Source: Planobispora rosea
Lineage (GTDB): Bacteria; Actinomycetota; Actinomycetes; Streptosporangiales; Streptosporangiaceae
Reading direction: 5' to 3'
DNA: 64,000 nt
Assembly (NCBI RefSeq): GCF_014648175.1
Contig: NZ_BMQP01000004.1
Span: 1 to 64,000, forward strand
The first letter of the stretch is position 1; each line of letters opens with the position of its first letter. The notes beneath the pieces were generated by a model. It saw only the letters and a list, made by a program, of their open reading frames with translations. It had not been told where the DNA came from and did not search any database. Shown here one piece after another: positions 1 through 9,061 of the stretch. The translations under genes and the position numbers were made by a program.

Positions 1-441
1 GGGATGAGCGTGGCGGCCTGGGGACCGCTCGCCGGCGGCGTGCTGTCGGGGAAGTTCACCGGCCCGCAGGCGCCGGATACGCGCACCCGGGTCGATCCGT
101 CCTCCCTCACTCCTCGCGATCACACGGTCGCGCGCGCCGTCCGGCGGGTGGCGGACGAGCTGGGCGCCACCCCCTCCCAGGTGGCGATCGCCTGGACCCG
201 TGCCCGCTTCGCCGCCGTCCACCCCATCGTCGGGGCGAGGGACGTCGAGCAGCTCAGGGACAACCTGGGCGCGATCGACGTCGTCCTGCCCGAGGAGGCG
301 GTCCGGCGGCTGGAGGCGGCGGCGGAGTTCGAGCTGGGGTTCCCCGGCGACTTCATCGCCGAGTGCGAGGCCGACCCGCGGGTGTTCGGCGAGGCGGCCG
401 GGAGGGTCGGCCGGCCGGAGGGCGGCCCCGGCCGTCCGTAG
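1..441 (+). CDS. Aldo/keto reductase, C-terminal part (5' end outside window)
   Basis: This is the C-terminal half of an NADPH-dependent aldo/keto reductase of the TIM-barrel type. The reading frame is open to the first base, so the ATG at position 4 is probably internal. The order of segments fits the family: AAWGPLAGGVLSGKF, then a helix ending in GATPSQVAIAWTRA, then VHPIVGARDVEQLRDNLGA, which is the usual cofactor-binding end of the barrel. The catalytic Asp/Tyr/Lys/His residues lie upstream and cannot be checked. The gene converges on der, with a hairpin between them. Substrate is unknown. Confidence 0.85.
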   Translation, partial: GMSVAAWGPLAGGVLSGKFTGPQAPDTRTRVDPSSLTPRDHTVARAVRRVADELGATPSQVAIAWTRARFAAVHPIVGARDVEQLRDNLGAIDVVLPEEAVRRLEAAAEFELGFPGDFIAECEADPRVFGEAAGRVGRPEGGPGRP

Positions 442-623
442 GGGCCTGTACGGCGTGCTCGCCGTAGACCCCGGCCCGTAGGACCCCCCCTGATCCCGGA
501 AGAGCCCTGCGAAGCTCTCCGGGCATCTCAGCGGCTGCCACGGCGCCTTTCCGGGCGTCCGAACCCGGGCCCCTCCCCGAGCCGGGGCCCTCCGCCGGGC
601 CCCTCCCGTCAGGCTCCGGACTG

Positions 624-660
624 GCGCGAGCCGTACGGGAACGTCCTGTACGGCTCGCGC
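624..660. terminator. Hairpin between convergent aldo/keto reductase and der
   Basis: A 13-bp perfect inverted repeat (GCGCGAGCCGTAC at 624-636, complement at 648-660) with an 11-base loop lies between two genes that face each other. There is no clear U-run, so it may act as a bidirectional intrinsic terminator or only as an RNA 3'-end stabiliser. Confidence 0.5.
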
Positions 661-686
661 GCCGGGATCGCCGGGCCCGGCGCCCG

Positions 687-2108
687 CTACCTCTTCTGCG
701 CCTGCTTCTTCTCGCGGATCTTCATCGTGACCTCGAGCGGGGACCCGGCGAAGCCGAACTCCTCGCGGATGCGCCGCTCGATGAAGCGGCGGTAGGTCTC
801 CTCCAGGAAGCCCGAAGTGAACAGCACGAACTTCGGCGGCTCCGTCGCCGCCTGGGTGGCGAAGAGGATCTTGGGCTGCTTGCCGCCGCGGACCGGCGGC
901 GGGGTCGCCGCGACCAGCTCGGTGAGGAAGGCGTTGAGACGGGCCGTCGGCACGCGGGTGGACCAGGACTCCAGCGCCTTCTCGATGGCCGGGACGAGCC
1001 GGTCGACGTGCCAGCCGGTCTTGGCGGAGATGTTGACCCGCAGCGCCCACGGCACGCGGACGAGCTGGCGGTCGATCTCCTTCTCCAGGTAGTAGCGGCG
1101 GTCCTCGTCGAGCAGGTCCCACTTGTTGAACGCCACGACCATGGCCCGGCCGGACTCGATCACCAGGGAGATGATCCGCAGGTCCTGCTCGGTCAGCACC
1201 TCGCTGGCGTCGATGAGCACGATCGCGACCTCCGAGCGCTCCAGCGCTCCCCGCGTCCGCATGCTGGCGTAGAAGTCGGCGCCCTTGAGTTCGCGGTCGC
1301 GGCGGCGGATGCCCGCGGTGTCCACGAAGCGCCAGGTCTTCCCGCCGAGCTCGACCAGCTCGTCCACCGGGTCTCGGGTGGTGCCGGCCATCGGGTCGAC
1401 GAGCACGCGCTCCTCGCCGACGAGCTGGTTCAGCAGCGAGGACTTGCCCACGTTGGGCTTGCCGAGCAGCGCCACCCGGCGGGGGCCCCGCTCGGCCCCG
1501 AAGCGCTGCGGCGGCGTCTCGGGCAGCTTGTCGAGCACCACGTCGAGCAGGTCGCCGCTGGAGCGGCCGTGCAGCGCGGACACCGGCTGGGGCTCGCCCA
1601 GGCCGAGCGACCACAGCGTGGCGGCCTCCAGCTCCATCTGCTGGTTGTCGACCTTGTTCGCGGCCAGGATGACCGGCTTGCCGGAGCCGCGCAGCACGTG
1701 GCCGACGATCTCGTCGGAGTCGGTCACGCCCACCGTGGCGTCCACCACGAACAGGATGACGTCGGCCAGCTCGGCCGCGATCTGCGCCTGCTCGGCGATC
1801 CGCAGGGCCATGCCGGTCGCGTCGGGGTCCCACCCTCCGGTGTCGACCACCGTGAACCGGCGCCCCCGCCAGGTGGCCTCGTAGGTCACCCGGTCCCGGG
1901 TCACGCCGGGCACGTCCTCCACGACCGCCTCGCGACGGCCGATGATCCTGTTGACCAGGGTGGACTTGCCCACGTTGGGGCGGCCCACCACGGCCACGAC
2001 GGGCAGCGGACCGGAGTCCGGCGCCTCGTCCGATGAGCTGTCCTCGGTCCCCAGATCGGCGAGCTCAGCGTCGATCCAGCCGCGGTCGTCGTCGTATTCC
2101 CCAGTCAC
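687..2108 (-). CDS. der: Ribosome biogenesis GTPase Der (EngA)
   Basis: Der is a double-GTPase that binds the 50S subunit and is needed for its assembly. The 473-residue protein shows both G domains. The first starts at about residue 37 with GRPNVGKST and has NKVD. The second starts at about residue 215 with GKPNVGKSS and has NKWD. A C-terminal KH-like domain of roughly 80 residues follows. An acidic N-terminal extension of about 35 residues ([20 protein letters not shown]) is typical of actinobacterial Der. The GTG start overlaps the TGA of cmk by four bases, so the two are probably translationally coupled. It is the last gene of the long minus-strand run. Confidence 0.97.
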   Translation of the reverse strand: MTGEYDDDRGWIDAELADLGTEDSSSDEAPDSGPLPVVAVVGRPNVGKSTLVNRIIGRREAVVEDVPGVTRDRVTYEATWRGRRFTVVDTGGWDPDATGMALRIAEQAQIAAELADVILFVVDATVGVTDSDEIVGHVLRGSGKPVILAANKVDNQQMELEAATLWSLGLGEPQPVSALHGRSSGDLLDVVLDKLPETPPQRFGAERGPRRVALLGKPNVGKSSLLNQLVGEERVLVDPMAGTTRDPVDELVELGGKTWRFVDTAGIRRRDRELKGADFYASMRTRGALERSEVAIVLIDASEVLTEQDLRIISLVIESGRAMVVAFNKWDLLDEDRRYYLEKEIDRQLVRVPWALRVNISAKTGWHVDRLVPAIEKALESWSTRVPTARLNAFLTELVAATPPPVRGGKQPKILFATQAATEPPKFVLFTSGFLEETYRRFIERRIREEFGFAGSPLEVTMKIREKKQAQKR

Positions 2109-2770
2109 ACTTTTTCCTTGATCACGCGTAGTACCTCGGCGATGACCTCGTCGAGGTTCAGCGGTGTGGTGTCCAGCTCGACGGCGTCGTCGGCCATCGC
2201 CAGCGGGTCGGTCTTCCGCGTCGAGTCCAGGGTGTCACGCCGGGCCATCGCGGCCTTCTGCGCCTCCACCGTGGTGCCGGTCAGCTCCGCCGTACGGCGG
2301 GCCGCCCGGGCGTCCGCGCTCGCCGTCAGGTAGATCTTGACCGGTGCGCCGGGGGCGACCACGGTCCCGATGTCACGGCCCTCGACGACGATGCCGCCCG
2401 TCCCGATGATCTCACGCTGCTCGGCGACGAGCCGGCGCCGCACCTCGGGCACCGCGCTCACCGCGGAGACCGCGGCGGTCACCTCGGCGGTCCGGATCGG
2501 CCCGGCGACGTCGGTGCCGTCCACGGCCACCGAGGGGGCGTCGGGGTCGGTGCCCATGGTGAGCACCGGCTCCGCCGCCCTGGCCGCGATGGCCGCCGGG
2601 TCGTCGAGGGCGATGCCCTGCCGGAGCACCCACCAGGTGATGGCCCGGTACATCGCCCCGGTGTCGAGATATCTCAGTCCCAGTGCCCGCGCCACCCCCC
2701 GCGACGCGCTCGACTTGCCCGACCCCGAAGGCCCGTCCATGGCGACGACCAGCCCGGTCACCGTGTTCAT
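2105..2770 (-). CDS. cmk: Cytidylate kinase
   Basis: Cmk phosphorylates CMP and dCMP with ATP in pyrimidine nucleotide recycling. The 221-residue protein starts [21 protein letters not shown], with the P-loop GPSGSGKS near the N-terminus. The conserved [14 protein letters not shown] and [11 protein letters not shown] segments for CMP binding follow. The ATG at 2770 is chosen because it puts the P-loop at the usual distance; an in-frame start 48 bases upstream would add an unconserved leader. It overlaps der by four bases and follows tyrA. The cmk-der pairing is common across bacteria. Confidence 0.96.
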   Translation of the reverse strand: MNTVTGLVVAMDGPSGSGKSSASRGVARALGLRYLDTGAMYRAITWWVLRQGIALDDPAAIAARAAEPVLTMGTDPDAPSVAVDGTDVAGPIRTAEVTAAVSAVSAVPEVRRRLVAEQREIIGTGGIVVEGRDIGTVVAPGAPVKIYLTASADARAARRTAELTGTTVEAQKAAMARRDTLDSTRKTDPLAMADDAVELDTTPLNLDEVIAEVLRVIKEKV

Positions 2771-2909
2771 CTGGCTCGCTCCACTCGTAACCGCCCCGCG
2801 CCGCCGTGTCGCAGGCACCCGCCACGCGGTTCACCACCCGCTTGAGTTGTCCGTACGAGGCTACCGGGAGCGGGGGCGGAAGCGCGCATCGCGCACCGGG
2901 CGTCCCGCC

Positions 2910-2936
2910 GCGCGGCCCCGGGTCCCGGGGCCGCGC
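2910..2936. terminator. GC-rich palindrome just after tyrA
   Basis: A 13-bp inverted repeat with a one-base centre (arms 2910-2922 and 2924-2936) begins a few bases past the tyrA stop codon. It is likely an intrinsic terminator or RNA-end structure separating tyrA from cmk. Confidence 0.45.
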
Positions 2937-2939
2937 CTG

Positions 2940-4130
2940 TCAGGGGAGATGCCAGCCGTGCGCGCGCAGGGCCGCCGAGAGCGTGTCCGCCGCCTCCGGC
3001 TGCACGGACAGCTCGGCGGCGCCCAGCGGCAGGCCGGGGGCGTGCTCCAGGCGGACGTCCTCGATGTTGACCCCGGCCTCCTCGGCCACCTGGAACAGCC
3101 GGGCCAGCTCTCCGGGGCGGTCGCCGATGATGACCTGGACGGTCGCGTAGGTGCGGGCCGGGCCGCCGTGCTTGCCGGGGATCCGGCCGGTGCCCGCGAC
3201 GCCCCGGCGCAGGAGCTCGGTGACCGTGCCCATCGCCGTACCGTCCTGCGCGTCGGGGCCGGGCGCCGGGGAGGACTCGTCGGGTACGGCGGAGGACTCG
3301 GCGGGCGCGGCGGAGGACTCGGCGAAGGCGCGCAGCGCGGCGGCCGCGGCGGCCAGGTCGGCCGCCACCGCCTCCAGGACCTCGGCCACCGGGGCCGCGT
3401 TGCCCGACAGAATCCCGGTCCACAGGTCCGGGTCGCCGGCCGCGATGCGGGTGACGTCGCGGACCCCCTGCCCGGCCAGTCCCAGCGCGGCGGCCGGAGC
3501 GTCGGCGAGCCGGGCGGCCACCGCGGAGGCGGCCACGTGCGGGGCGTGCGAGACGAGCGCGACCGCCCTATCGTGCTGTACGGCGTCCACCTCGACGGGC
3601 TCGCCGCCGCAGAGCTTGATCAGTCCGCGCAGGGCCTCCACCGCGTCGGGCGAGGTCCGCTCGGTCGGGCACAGGGCCCACGGCCGCCCGAGGAACAGGT
3701 CGGCGCGGGCCGCGGCGGGCCCGGAGCGCTCCCGGCCGGCGAGCGGGTGCCCGGCGGCGTAGGTGGCCAGGTCGCAGCCGAGGGCCTCGGCCCGCCGGAT
3801 CGGGGCGGCCTTGACGCTGGCCACGTCGGTGTAGAAGCGGGCGGCCCCGGCGCGCTGAAGCCGGGCGAGCTGCTCGGCGACCAGGTCCGGCGGGACGGCG
3901 ATGACCGCGAGGTCCACCGGCCGCCCCGGGTACCACTCGGCGCCCGCGTCGAGGTGGGCCGGGCGCCCGGGATTCCACTCGATGCCCGCGCCCAGCTCGC
4001 TGGCGAGCCGTACGGTCGCCGGGTCGCGGTCGGTCAGGTAGACGGTGACGCCCTGCTCGCGCAGGGCCAGGGCGACCGAGGTGCCGATCAGTCCCGTGCC
4101 GACGACGAGGACGCTCTCCAGACCGCTCAC
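2940..4130 (-). CDS. tyrA: Prephenate dehydrogenase with C-terminal ACT domain
   Basis: This NAD(P)-dependent enzyme converts prephenate to 4-hydroxyphenylpyruvate in tyrosine synthesis. The GTG at 4130 gives 396 residues beginning VSGLESVLVVGTGLIGTSVALAL, which places the Rossmann glycine motif at about residue 10. A central helical dehydrogenase domain carries AGHPLAGRERSGP. A low-complexity Ala/Ser/Pro linker (AESSAAPAESSAVPDESS) precedes a C-terminal ACT domain of about 70 residues (RTYATVQVIIGDRPGELARL), which usually gives feedback control by tyrosine. An upstream ATG at 4256 would add 42 unconserved Arg/Gly residues. It lies directly after aroH, so the two consecutive steps from chorismate are adjacent. 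Confidence 0.93.
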   Translation of the reverse strand: MSGLESVLVVGTGLIGTSVALALREQGVTVYLTDRDPATVRLASELGAGIEWNPGRPAHLDAGAEWYPGRPVDLAVIAVPPDLVAEQLARLQRAGAARFYTDVASVKAAPIRRAEALGCDLATYAAGHPLAGRERSGPAAARADLFLGRPWALCPTERTSPDAVEALRGLIKLCGGEPVEVDAVQHDRAVALVSHAPHVAASAVAARLADAPAAALGLAGQGVRDVTRIAAGDPDLWTGILSGNAAPVAEVLEAVAADLAAAAAALRAFAESSAAPAESSAVPDESSPAPGPDAQDGTAMGTVTELLRRGVAGTGRIPGKHGGPARTYATVQVIIGDRPGELARLFQVAEEAGVNIEDVRLEHAPGLPLGAAELSVQPEAADTLSAALRAHGWHLP

Positions 4131-4263
4131 GCCGCCGCGTCCACGGATCGCTCGCTCCGCTCGCTCACGAGTGCCTCCTTGGGCGCGGGGAGGGAAGAAG
4201 GGACCACCGGGGCCGTGCGGGGACGCGGGGCGGTCACCGGGGCCACGGGACGACATGGGGAGG

Positions 4264-4623
4264 TCACTGGGCGATGTCCACGCGGAGGGCCACCGCGCCG
4301 CGCAGGTAGACGTGCTGGATCTCCTGACGGGGCCTGCCGGTCTCCACGTGGGCCATCAGCCGCACCACGCGGGGCAGCGCGCCCGGGACGTCGATCTCGG
4401 TGGCGCAGATGAGCGGCACGTCGTGGAAGCCGAGCTTGCGGGCGGCCAGCGCGGGGAACTCCGCGGTCAGGTCGGGCGTCGCCGTGAAGATCACGCTGAT
4501 CACGTCGTCGGTGGTGAGGCCGTTGCGCTCCATCACCTCGCTGACCAGTTCGGTGACACCGGACAGGATGGCGTCCCGGTCGTTGCCGTCGACCTGGATC
4601 GCGCCGCGGATCGCCCGCACCAT
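4264..4623 (-). CDS. aroH: Chorismate mutase, AroH type
   Basis: This monofunctional chorismate mutase converts chorismate to prephenate, the substrate of TyrA encoded next. The 119-residue length and sequence match the trimeric Bacillus subtilis AroH fold rather than the all-helical AroQ type. Residues matching the known active site are visible: Arg in AIRGAI (B. subtilis Arg7), Cys and Glu in CATEIDV (Cys75, Glu78), Arg in LPRVVRLM (Arg90) and Tyr in QHVYLRG (Tyr108). It is preceded by a strong hairpin at 4645-4675, so it may have its own 5' control. Confidence 0.95.
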   Translation of the reverse strand: MVRAIRGAIQVDGNDRDAILSGVTELVSEVMERNGLTTDDVISVIFTATPDLTAEFPALAARKLGFHDVPLICATEIDVPGALPRVVRLMAHVETGRPRQEIQHVYLRGAVALRVDIAQ

Positions 4624-4644
4624 CGTCGCTCCTTCATACCGTTC

Positions 4645-4675
4645 ACGCCGGATCGCCGGTGGGGCGATCCGGCGT
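4645..4675 (-). terminator. Hairpin between rluB and aroH
   Basis: Arms ACGCCGGATCGCC (4645-4657) and its complement (4663-4675) form a 13-bp stem with a 5-base loop. It lies after the rluB stop and about 20 bases before the aroH start. It could terminate rluB transcripts or attenuate aroH. No U-run is seen. Confidence 0.5.
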
Positions 4676-4707
4676 GTCCCGGAGATCTGTGCTCTGCGTT
4701 TCCTGGA

Positions 4708-4738
4708 TATTCCGGAAGCCTTCTACGTATTCCGGAAG
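4708..4738. repeat. Pair of 11-bp direct repeats TATTCCGGAAG
   Basis: TATTCCGGAAG occurs at 4708-4718 and again at 4728-4738, exactly 20 bp apart, immediately downstream of the rluB stop and upstream of aroH. Each copy contains the palindrome TTCCGGAA. The two-turn spacing would suit a dimeric regulator, but no regulator can be named. Confidence 0.5.
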
Positions 4739-4739
4739 G

Positions 4740-6404
4740 TTACATCCCGACGGCGGCGTACAGGTCGCCGACCTCCTTGACGGTCAGCGCACGGACGGTG
4801 CCCGGCTTGAGACGGCCCAGCTTGACCGGGCCGAACTCGATGCGGGCCAGGTCGATGACCGGGTGCCCGACCTCCTCCAGCATGCGCCGGACGATGTGCT
4901 TGCGGCCCTCGTGCAGGACGATCTCGACCAGCGACTGCTGCCCGTGTTCCTGGACCACCGTGAAGGAGTCGGCCTTGGCGATGCCGTCCTCCAGCTCGAC
5001 GCCCTTCTTCAGGCGGCGCGCCACCTCCGGCTTGATCCGCCCGGGGACCTTCGCCCAGTACTTCTTCTGCACGCCGTAGCTCGGGTGGGTCAGCCGGTTG
5101 GCCAGCTCGCCGTCGTTGGTGAGCAGGATCAGGCCCTCGGTCTCGGTGTCGAGACGGCCCACGTGGAACAGGCGCTCGGTGCGGTCGGCCACGTAGTCGG
5201 CGAGGGACTGGCGGCCCTCCGGGTCGGACATGGTGCTGACGACGCCGATCGGCTTGTTGATGGCGAAGTAGACCAGGTCGGGCATCGTCGGCAGCCGCTT
5301 GCCGTCCACGTGGATGACCTGCTTGGCCGGGTCGACGCGGGCGCCGAAACGGCGGACCACCTGACCGTCGACCGTGACCCGGCCCTCACCGATCATCTCC
5401 TCGCAGGAGCGCCTGCTGGCCACACCCGCCTGGGCGAGGACCTTCTGCAGCCGGACGCCGCCCGGGACCTCGGTGGTGTCGCGCTCGTCGGCGTAGTCCC
5501 TGTCGTAGAAGTCGGAGTCCCGCAGGGGCTGGCGGGCGGTCTTGAAGCGGTCGTTCTCGATCGCTCCGGGCCTGCGCCCCGCCTTCGCCGCCGGGGCGCG
5601 GTCCGAGCCGGTACGGCCCCGGCCGCCGTACTGCCCGGCGCGCTTGCCGCCGATCGTCTGGATCTCGTCCCTGCGACCGGTCCGGCCGTAGCGGCTGCGG
5701 GAGCCGCCCCGCTCGCCCTGCCGGGGAGCGGCGGACCGGGAGTCGTCCCGGTCGCCGTAGCGCTCCGGACGGGACGACCCGGCGTACTCGTCACGGCGCC
5801 CGGACCGGAAGTCCCGGTCGTCACGTGAGCCGTGGCCGCCGCGCTCATCGCGGCGCTCGGAGCGGACACCACCCCGCTCGTCGCGGAAACCGCCACGGTC
5901 ATCGCGGGAGCCGTACCCGCCGCGCTCGTCACGGCGCTCGGAGCGGAAGCCACCACGGTCATCGCGGAAACCGGCGCGCTCGTCGTCGCGCGCGGGCTTG
6001 CCGTACCGGCTCCGCGAGCCGCCGCGGTCATCGCGGGAGCCGTACCCGCCGCGCTCGTCACGACGCTCGGGGCGGAAACCGCCACGGTCATCGCGGGAGC
6101 CGTACCCGCCGCGCTCATCGCGGCGCTCGGGGCGGGCACCACCCCGCTCGTCGCGGAAACCGCCACGGTCATCGCGGGAGCCGTACCCGCCACGGTCATC
6201 GCGGGAGCCGTAGCCGCCACGGTCATCGCGGCGGCCGGAGCCGTACCCGCCGCGGTCGTCGCGGCGCTCGGAGCGGAAGCCGCGGCTGTCGGCACGGAAC
6301 CCGCCGCTGGAGCCGCCGCCTCCGCGGGGGTCTCCACCGCGCGGGGCCCCGCCACGGCCTCGACCGCGTCCATCACCGGACGGGGTGCTACGCCTGTTGT
6401 TCAC
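4740..6404 (-). CDS. rluB: Pseudouridine synthase RluB family with long Arg/Gly-rich N-terminal extension
   Basis: The C-terminal 238 residues are a complete RsuA/RluB-type 23S rRNA pseudouridine synthase. An S4 RNA-binding domain (VRLQKVLAQAGVASRRSCEE) begins at about residue 317. The catalytic domain has GRLDTETEG, with the nucleophilic Asp. The first 316 residues are disordered and built of repeated RDDRGGYGSRDDRGG and SERRDERGG units, much like eukaryotic RGG RNA-binding tails. The GTG at 6404 is chosen because it overlaps the scpB stop (GTGA) and has an AGGAG ribosome site about 8 bases upstream. The total is 554 residues, against about 250-300 for enterobacterial RluB. Confidence 0.92.
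   Translation of the reverse strand: MNNRRSTPSGDGRGRGRGGAPRGGDPRGGGGSSGGFRADSRGFRSERRDDRGGYGSGRRDDRGGYGSRDDRGGYGSRDDRGGFRDERGGARPERRDERGGYGSRDDRGGFRPERRDERGGYGSRDDRGGSRSRYGKPARDDERAGFRDDRGGFRSERRDERGGYGSRDDRGGFRDERGGVRSERRDERGGHGSRDDRDFRSGRRDEYAGSSRPERYGDRDDSRSAAPRQGERGGSRSRYGRTGRRDEIQTIGGKRAGQYGGRGRTGSDRAPAAKAGRRPGAIENDRFKTARQPLRDSDFYDRDYADERDTTEVPGGVRLQKVLAQAGVASRRSCEEMIGEGRVTVDGQVVRRFGARVDPAKQVIHVDGKRLPTMPDLVYFAINKPIGVVSTMSDPEGRQSLADYVADRTERLFHVGRLDTETEGLILLTNDGELANRLTHPSYGVQKKYWAKVPGRIKPEVARRLKKGVELEDGIAKADSFTVVQEHGQQSLVEIVLHEGRKHIVRRMLEEVGHPVIDLARIEFGPVKLGRLKPGTVRALTVKEVGDLYAAVGM
5690..6310 (-). repeat. Imperfect repeats encoding RGG/RDDRGG tract of RluB
   Basis: The DNA encoding the N-terminal extension of the pseudouridine synthase consists of many imperfect copies of a 20-45 bp unit (reading on the plus strand as variants of CCACGGTCATCGCGGGAGCC). 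They keep all three minus-strand codon positions in phase. The repeat also creates long open frames on the plus strand, which I regard as artefacts. Such arrays are prone to length change by recombination. Confidence 0.8.
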
Positions 6405-7066
6405 TGTCTGTGCTCCTCTAGGGTTTCCACGTCGTCGGGCAGGAAGGGGGCGAGTTCGGGAAGCTCGCTGAGATCCCGCAGGCCCATCCGCTCGAGAAAA
6501 TATGAAGTCGTCCGGTAGAGCACGGCCTGGCTCTCCGGTTCGGTGCCGGCCTCCTCGACCAGCCCTCTGGCCACCAGCGTGCGCATGACGCCGTCGCTGT
6601 TGACCCCTCGGATGGCCGCCACCCGCGCCCGGCTCACGGGCTGCCGGTAGGCGACCACGGCCAGGGTCTCCAGGGCGGCCTGGGTGAGCCGCGCCTGCTG
6701 GCCGTCGCGGACGAACCGCTCCACAAGGGAGGCGCACTCGGCCCGCGTGTAGAACCGCCAGCCGCCCGCGACCTCTCTCAGATCGAAACCACGGCCCGCC
6801 GCGGTGTATTCCGCCGACAGCTCCCGCAGCGCCGCCGCGACCTCGTGCGTGGGCCGCTCCAGCACCTGGGCGAGCGTCACCTCGGCGACCGGCTCGTCCA
6901 CGACGAGCAGGATCGCCTCCAGCCCGGCGCGCAGACCGGGCCCGGACGCCTCGAACACCTCCGGCGCACCGGGCACCGCGCCAGACGCCTCGGCCAGGCC
7001 GGGCGCGCCCGGCGCCGGTGGCGGATCGGACGCCTCGGCCGCCGCCTCAACCGTCGGCTCGGCCAT
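6401..7066 (-). CDS. scpB: Segregation and condensation protein B
   Basis: ScpB is the winged-helix dimer subunit that binds ScpA within the SMC condensin complex. The 221-residue product has an Ala/Pro-rich N-terminal tail of about 45 residues. The family core begins at LRAGLEAILLVVDEPVAEVTLAQVL and includes RLTQAALETLAVVAYRQPVSRARVAAIRG, the conserved winged-helix segment. Its start lies inside scpA (20-base overlap) and its stop overlaps rluB by four bases, so scpA-scpB-rluB are a coupled unit, as in most Gram-positive bacteria. Confidence 0.95.
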   Translation of the reverse strand: MAEPTVEAAAEASDPPPAPGAPGLAEASGAVPGAPEVFEASGPGLRAGLEAILLVVDEPVAEVTLAQVLERPTHEVAAALRELSAEYTAAGRGFDLREVAGGWRFYTRAECASLVERFVRDGQQARLTQAALETLAVVAYRQPVSRARVAAIRGVNSDGVMRTLVARGLVEEAGTEPESQAVLYRTTSYFLERMGLRDLSELPELAPFLPDDVETLEEHRQ

Positions 7067-7886
7067 CGGCGGGCTCCTTCCTCGCTGGGTCGTCGTAGTC
7101 GTCGGCCACGGCGATGTCCCCGTCGTCGCTGCCGGTCCAGGTCACGTGCAGTTCACCGAGCGGCTCGATCTGCTCGAAGGAGACCGCCGCCTCCCGGAAG
7201 AGCTCCAGGACGGCCAGGAACCGTGCGACGACTTCGAAGGTGCCGGCGCAGTCGGAGGTGAGGGCCCGGAAGGTCGCCCGGCGCAGCCGCCGCAACCGCT
7301 CGACAAGGATAACCGCCTGCTCCCGGACATTGGCGAGCGGTTGGTAGATGTGGGCGACGGAGACCTCGGGCGGGGCCTTGGGCGCGAAGGCGCGCTGGGC
7401 GATCTGGGCCAGGCGCTCGGGCCCGACGCCGAGCACCAGCTCGGGCAGGAGGTTGGCGAACCGGGCCTCCATCGGCACGGTCCTGGGGAAGCGCAGGGCC
7501 TCCTCGGCCATCCTGCCGGAGAAGACCTTGGCGACCTCCTTGTAGGCCCGGTACTGCAGGAGGCGGGCGAAGAGCAGGTCCCGCGCCTCCAGCAGGGCGA
7601 GGTCCTCCTCGTCGTCGACCTCGCCGGAGGGCAGCAGCCGGGCGGCCTTGAGGTCGAGCAGGGTCGCGGCGACGAGCAGGAAGTGGCTCGTCTGGTCCAG
7701 GTCCCACTCCGGTCCCCTGGCCCGGATGTAGGCGATGAACTCGTCGGTGACCTGGCTGAGCGAGACCTCGGTGATGTCCAGCTTGTGTTTGGAGATCAGG
7801 CCGAGCAGCAGGTCGAAGGGGCCCTCGAAGACCTCCAGGCGCACCCTGAAGGTGCCGTCATCGGTCACCTGCGGCTGCTCGGTCAT
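7047..7886 (-). CDS. scpA: Segregation and condensation protein A
   Basis: ScpA is the kleisin that bridges the SMC heads. The 279-residue product has the diagnostic N-terminal motif FRVRLEVFEGPFDLLLGLISKH (split here: FEGPFDLLLGLI at about residue 20). A C-terminal winged-helix region (VEQ-type helix RLRRLRRATFRALTSD) contacts SMC. I prefer the ATG at 7886; a GTG at 7904 would add six residues. It follows a ParA-family ATPase and XerD, a chromosome-maintenance grouping widely conserved in actinomycetes. Confidence 0.94.
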   Translation of the reverse strand: MTEQPQVTDDGTFRVRLEVFEGPFDLLLGLISKHKLDITEVSLSQVTDEFIAYIRARGPEWDLDQTSHFLLVAATLLDLKAARLLPSGEVDDEEDLALLEARDLLFARLLQYRAYKEVAKVFSGRMAEEALRFPRTVPMEARFANLLPELVLGVGPERLAQIAQRAFAPKAPPEVSVAHIYQPLANVREQAVILVERLRRLRRATFRALTSDCAGTFEVVARFLAVLELFREAAVSFEQIEPLGELHVTWTGSDDGDIAVADDYDDPARKEPADGRADG

Positions 7887-8017
7887 CCCGCCATTGTCCC
7901 GCACCCGGCGACGGAGCCGGTCGTTCCTTTCCGGGGCACGGGCTCACGACCGGTCCGTCCCGGGACGGGGCCACCCCGTTCCGGGGCGCGGGAGCGCGAT
8001 CGTTTCGCCGGGCGCGG

Positions 8018-8962
8018 TTACTTCTCCGCGTCCCACCGGGCGAGGACCTCACGCGCCAGTTCCCGGTAGGCGCTCGCACCGAGCGAGGACGGGTCGAAGC
8101 TGGTGATGGGCTCACCGGCCACGGTGGCGTCGGGGAAGCGGACCGTACGGTTGATCACCGTGTGGTAGACCTTGTCGTCGAAGGCCTCGACCACCCGGGC
8201 CAGCACCTCGCGGCCGTGCAGGGTGCGCGCGTCGTACATCGTGGCGAGCAGGCCCTCGATCACCAGCTCGTCGTTGATGCGCTCCTGGACCTTCGTGATG
8301 GTGTCCATCAGCAGCGCGACGCCGCGCAGCGCGAAGAACTCGCACTCCAGCGGAATCATGACGCCGTGCGCGCAGGCCAGGGCGTTGATCGTGAGCAGGC
8401 CCAGGGAGGGCTGGCAGTCGATCAGGCACACGTCGTACTCGGGCAGGAGAGGCTTGATCACCCGGCCGAGCACCTGCTCGCGGGCGACCTCCGTGACGAG
8501 CTGGACCTCGGCGGCGGACAGGTCGATGTTGCTGGGCAGCAGGTCCATGTTCTCGACGCCGGTCTCCAGCAGCACCTCCTCGGCGGTGACCTGGCGGTCC
8601 ATGAGGAGGTTGTAGACCGTCAGGTCCAGCTGGAGCGGGTTGATCCCCAGGCCCACCGAGAGGGCTCCCTGCGGGTCGAAGTCGACCAGCAGCACCTTCA
8701 GCCCGGCCTCGGCCAGCGCCGCGCCCAGGTTGATGGTGGTGGTCGTCTTCCCGACGCCGCCCTTCTGGTTGACCATGGCGACGACGCGGGACGGTCCGTG
8801 GACCGTCCGCGGGCGCGGGTCGGGAAACACCGGCCGGGGTCGCCCGGTCGGCCCCAGGGTCCCCCCTGCGCGGGGGGTCCCGGAGGTCTTTGTGTCCCCC
8901 CAGGGGTTCTCGGGGTTTCCCGAGTTCGTTTCCCGGATAGAACCGTCGGCGGTCACAGTCAC
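8018..8962 (-). CDS. ParA/Soj-family ATPase
   Basis: This deviant Walker-A ATPase belongs to the ParA/MinD family that positions DNA or proteins on the nucleoid. The 314-residue protein has a disordered N-terminus of about 50 residues. VVAMVNQKGGVGKTTT carries the signature KGGVGKTT. The Walker B-like LLVDFDPQGALS and the CLIDCQPSLG segment follow. The GTG at 8962 has a strong AGGGAGG about 8 bases upstream; a longer frame to 9055 lacks conserved sequence. Because it sits between xerD and scpA rather than beside parB, it is probably the scp-linked ParA homologue and not the origin-segregation ParA. Confidence 0.9.
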   Translation of the reverse strand: MTVTADGSIRETNSGNPENPWGDTKTSGTPRAGGTLGPTGRPRPVFPDPRPRTVHGPSRVVAMVNQKGGVGKTTTTINLGAALAEAGLKVLLVDFDPQGALSVGLGINPLQLDLTVYNLLMDRQVTAEEVLLETGVENMDLLPSNIDLSAAEVQLVTEVAREQVLGRVIKPLLPEYDVCLIDCQPSLGLLTINALACAHGVMIPLECEFFALRGVALLMDTITKVQERINDELVIEGLLATMYDARTLHGREVLARVVEAFDDKVYHTVINRTVRFPDATVAGEPITSFDPSSLGASAYRELAREVLARWDAEK

Positions 8963-9061
8963 CAGTCGAACCTCCCTGACGGTCTCGAACCGGACCGTCC
9001 GGACGGACACTACGACGACAACACGTATGCGGCAAGGCGGCACGCCCTGCCGCATCGGCAG

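Noticed and set aside
5832..6518. Plus-strand open frames of 198-228 codons rich in Ala/Val or Arg/His across the rluB repeat region
   Set aside because: They are antisense to the RGG repeat of the pseudouridine synthase and have no independent motif, start signal or codon pattern.
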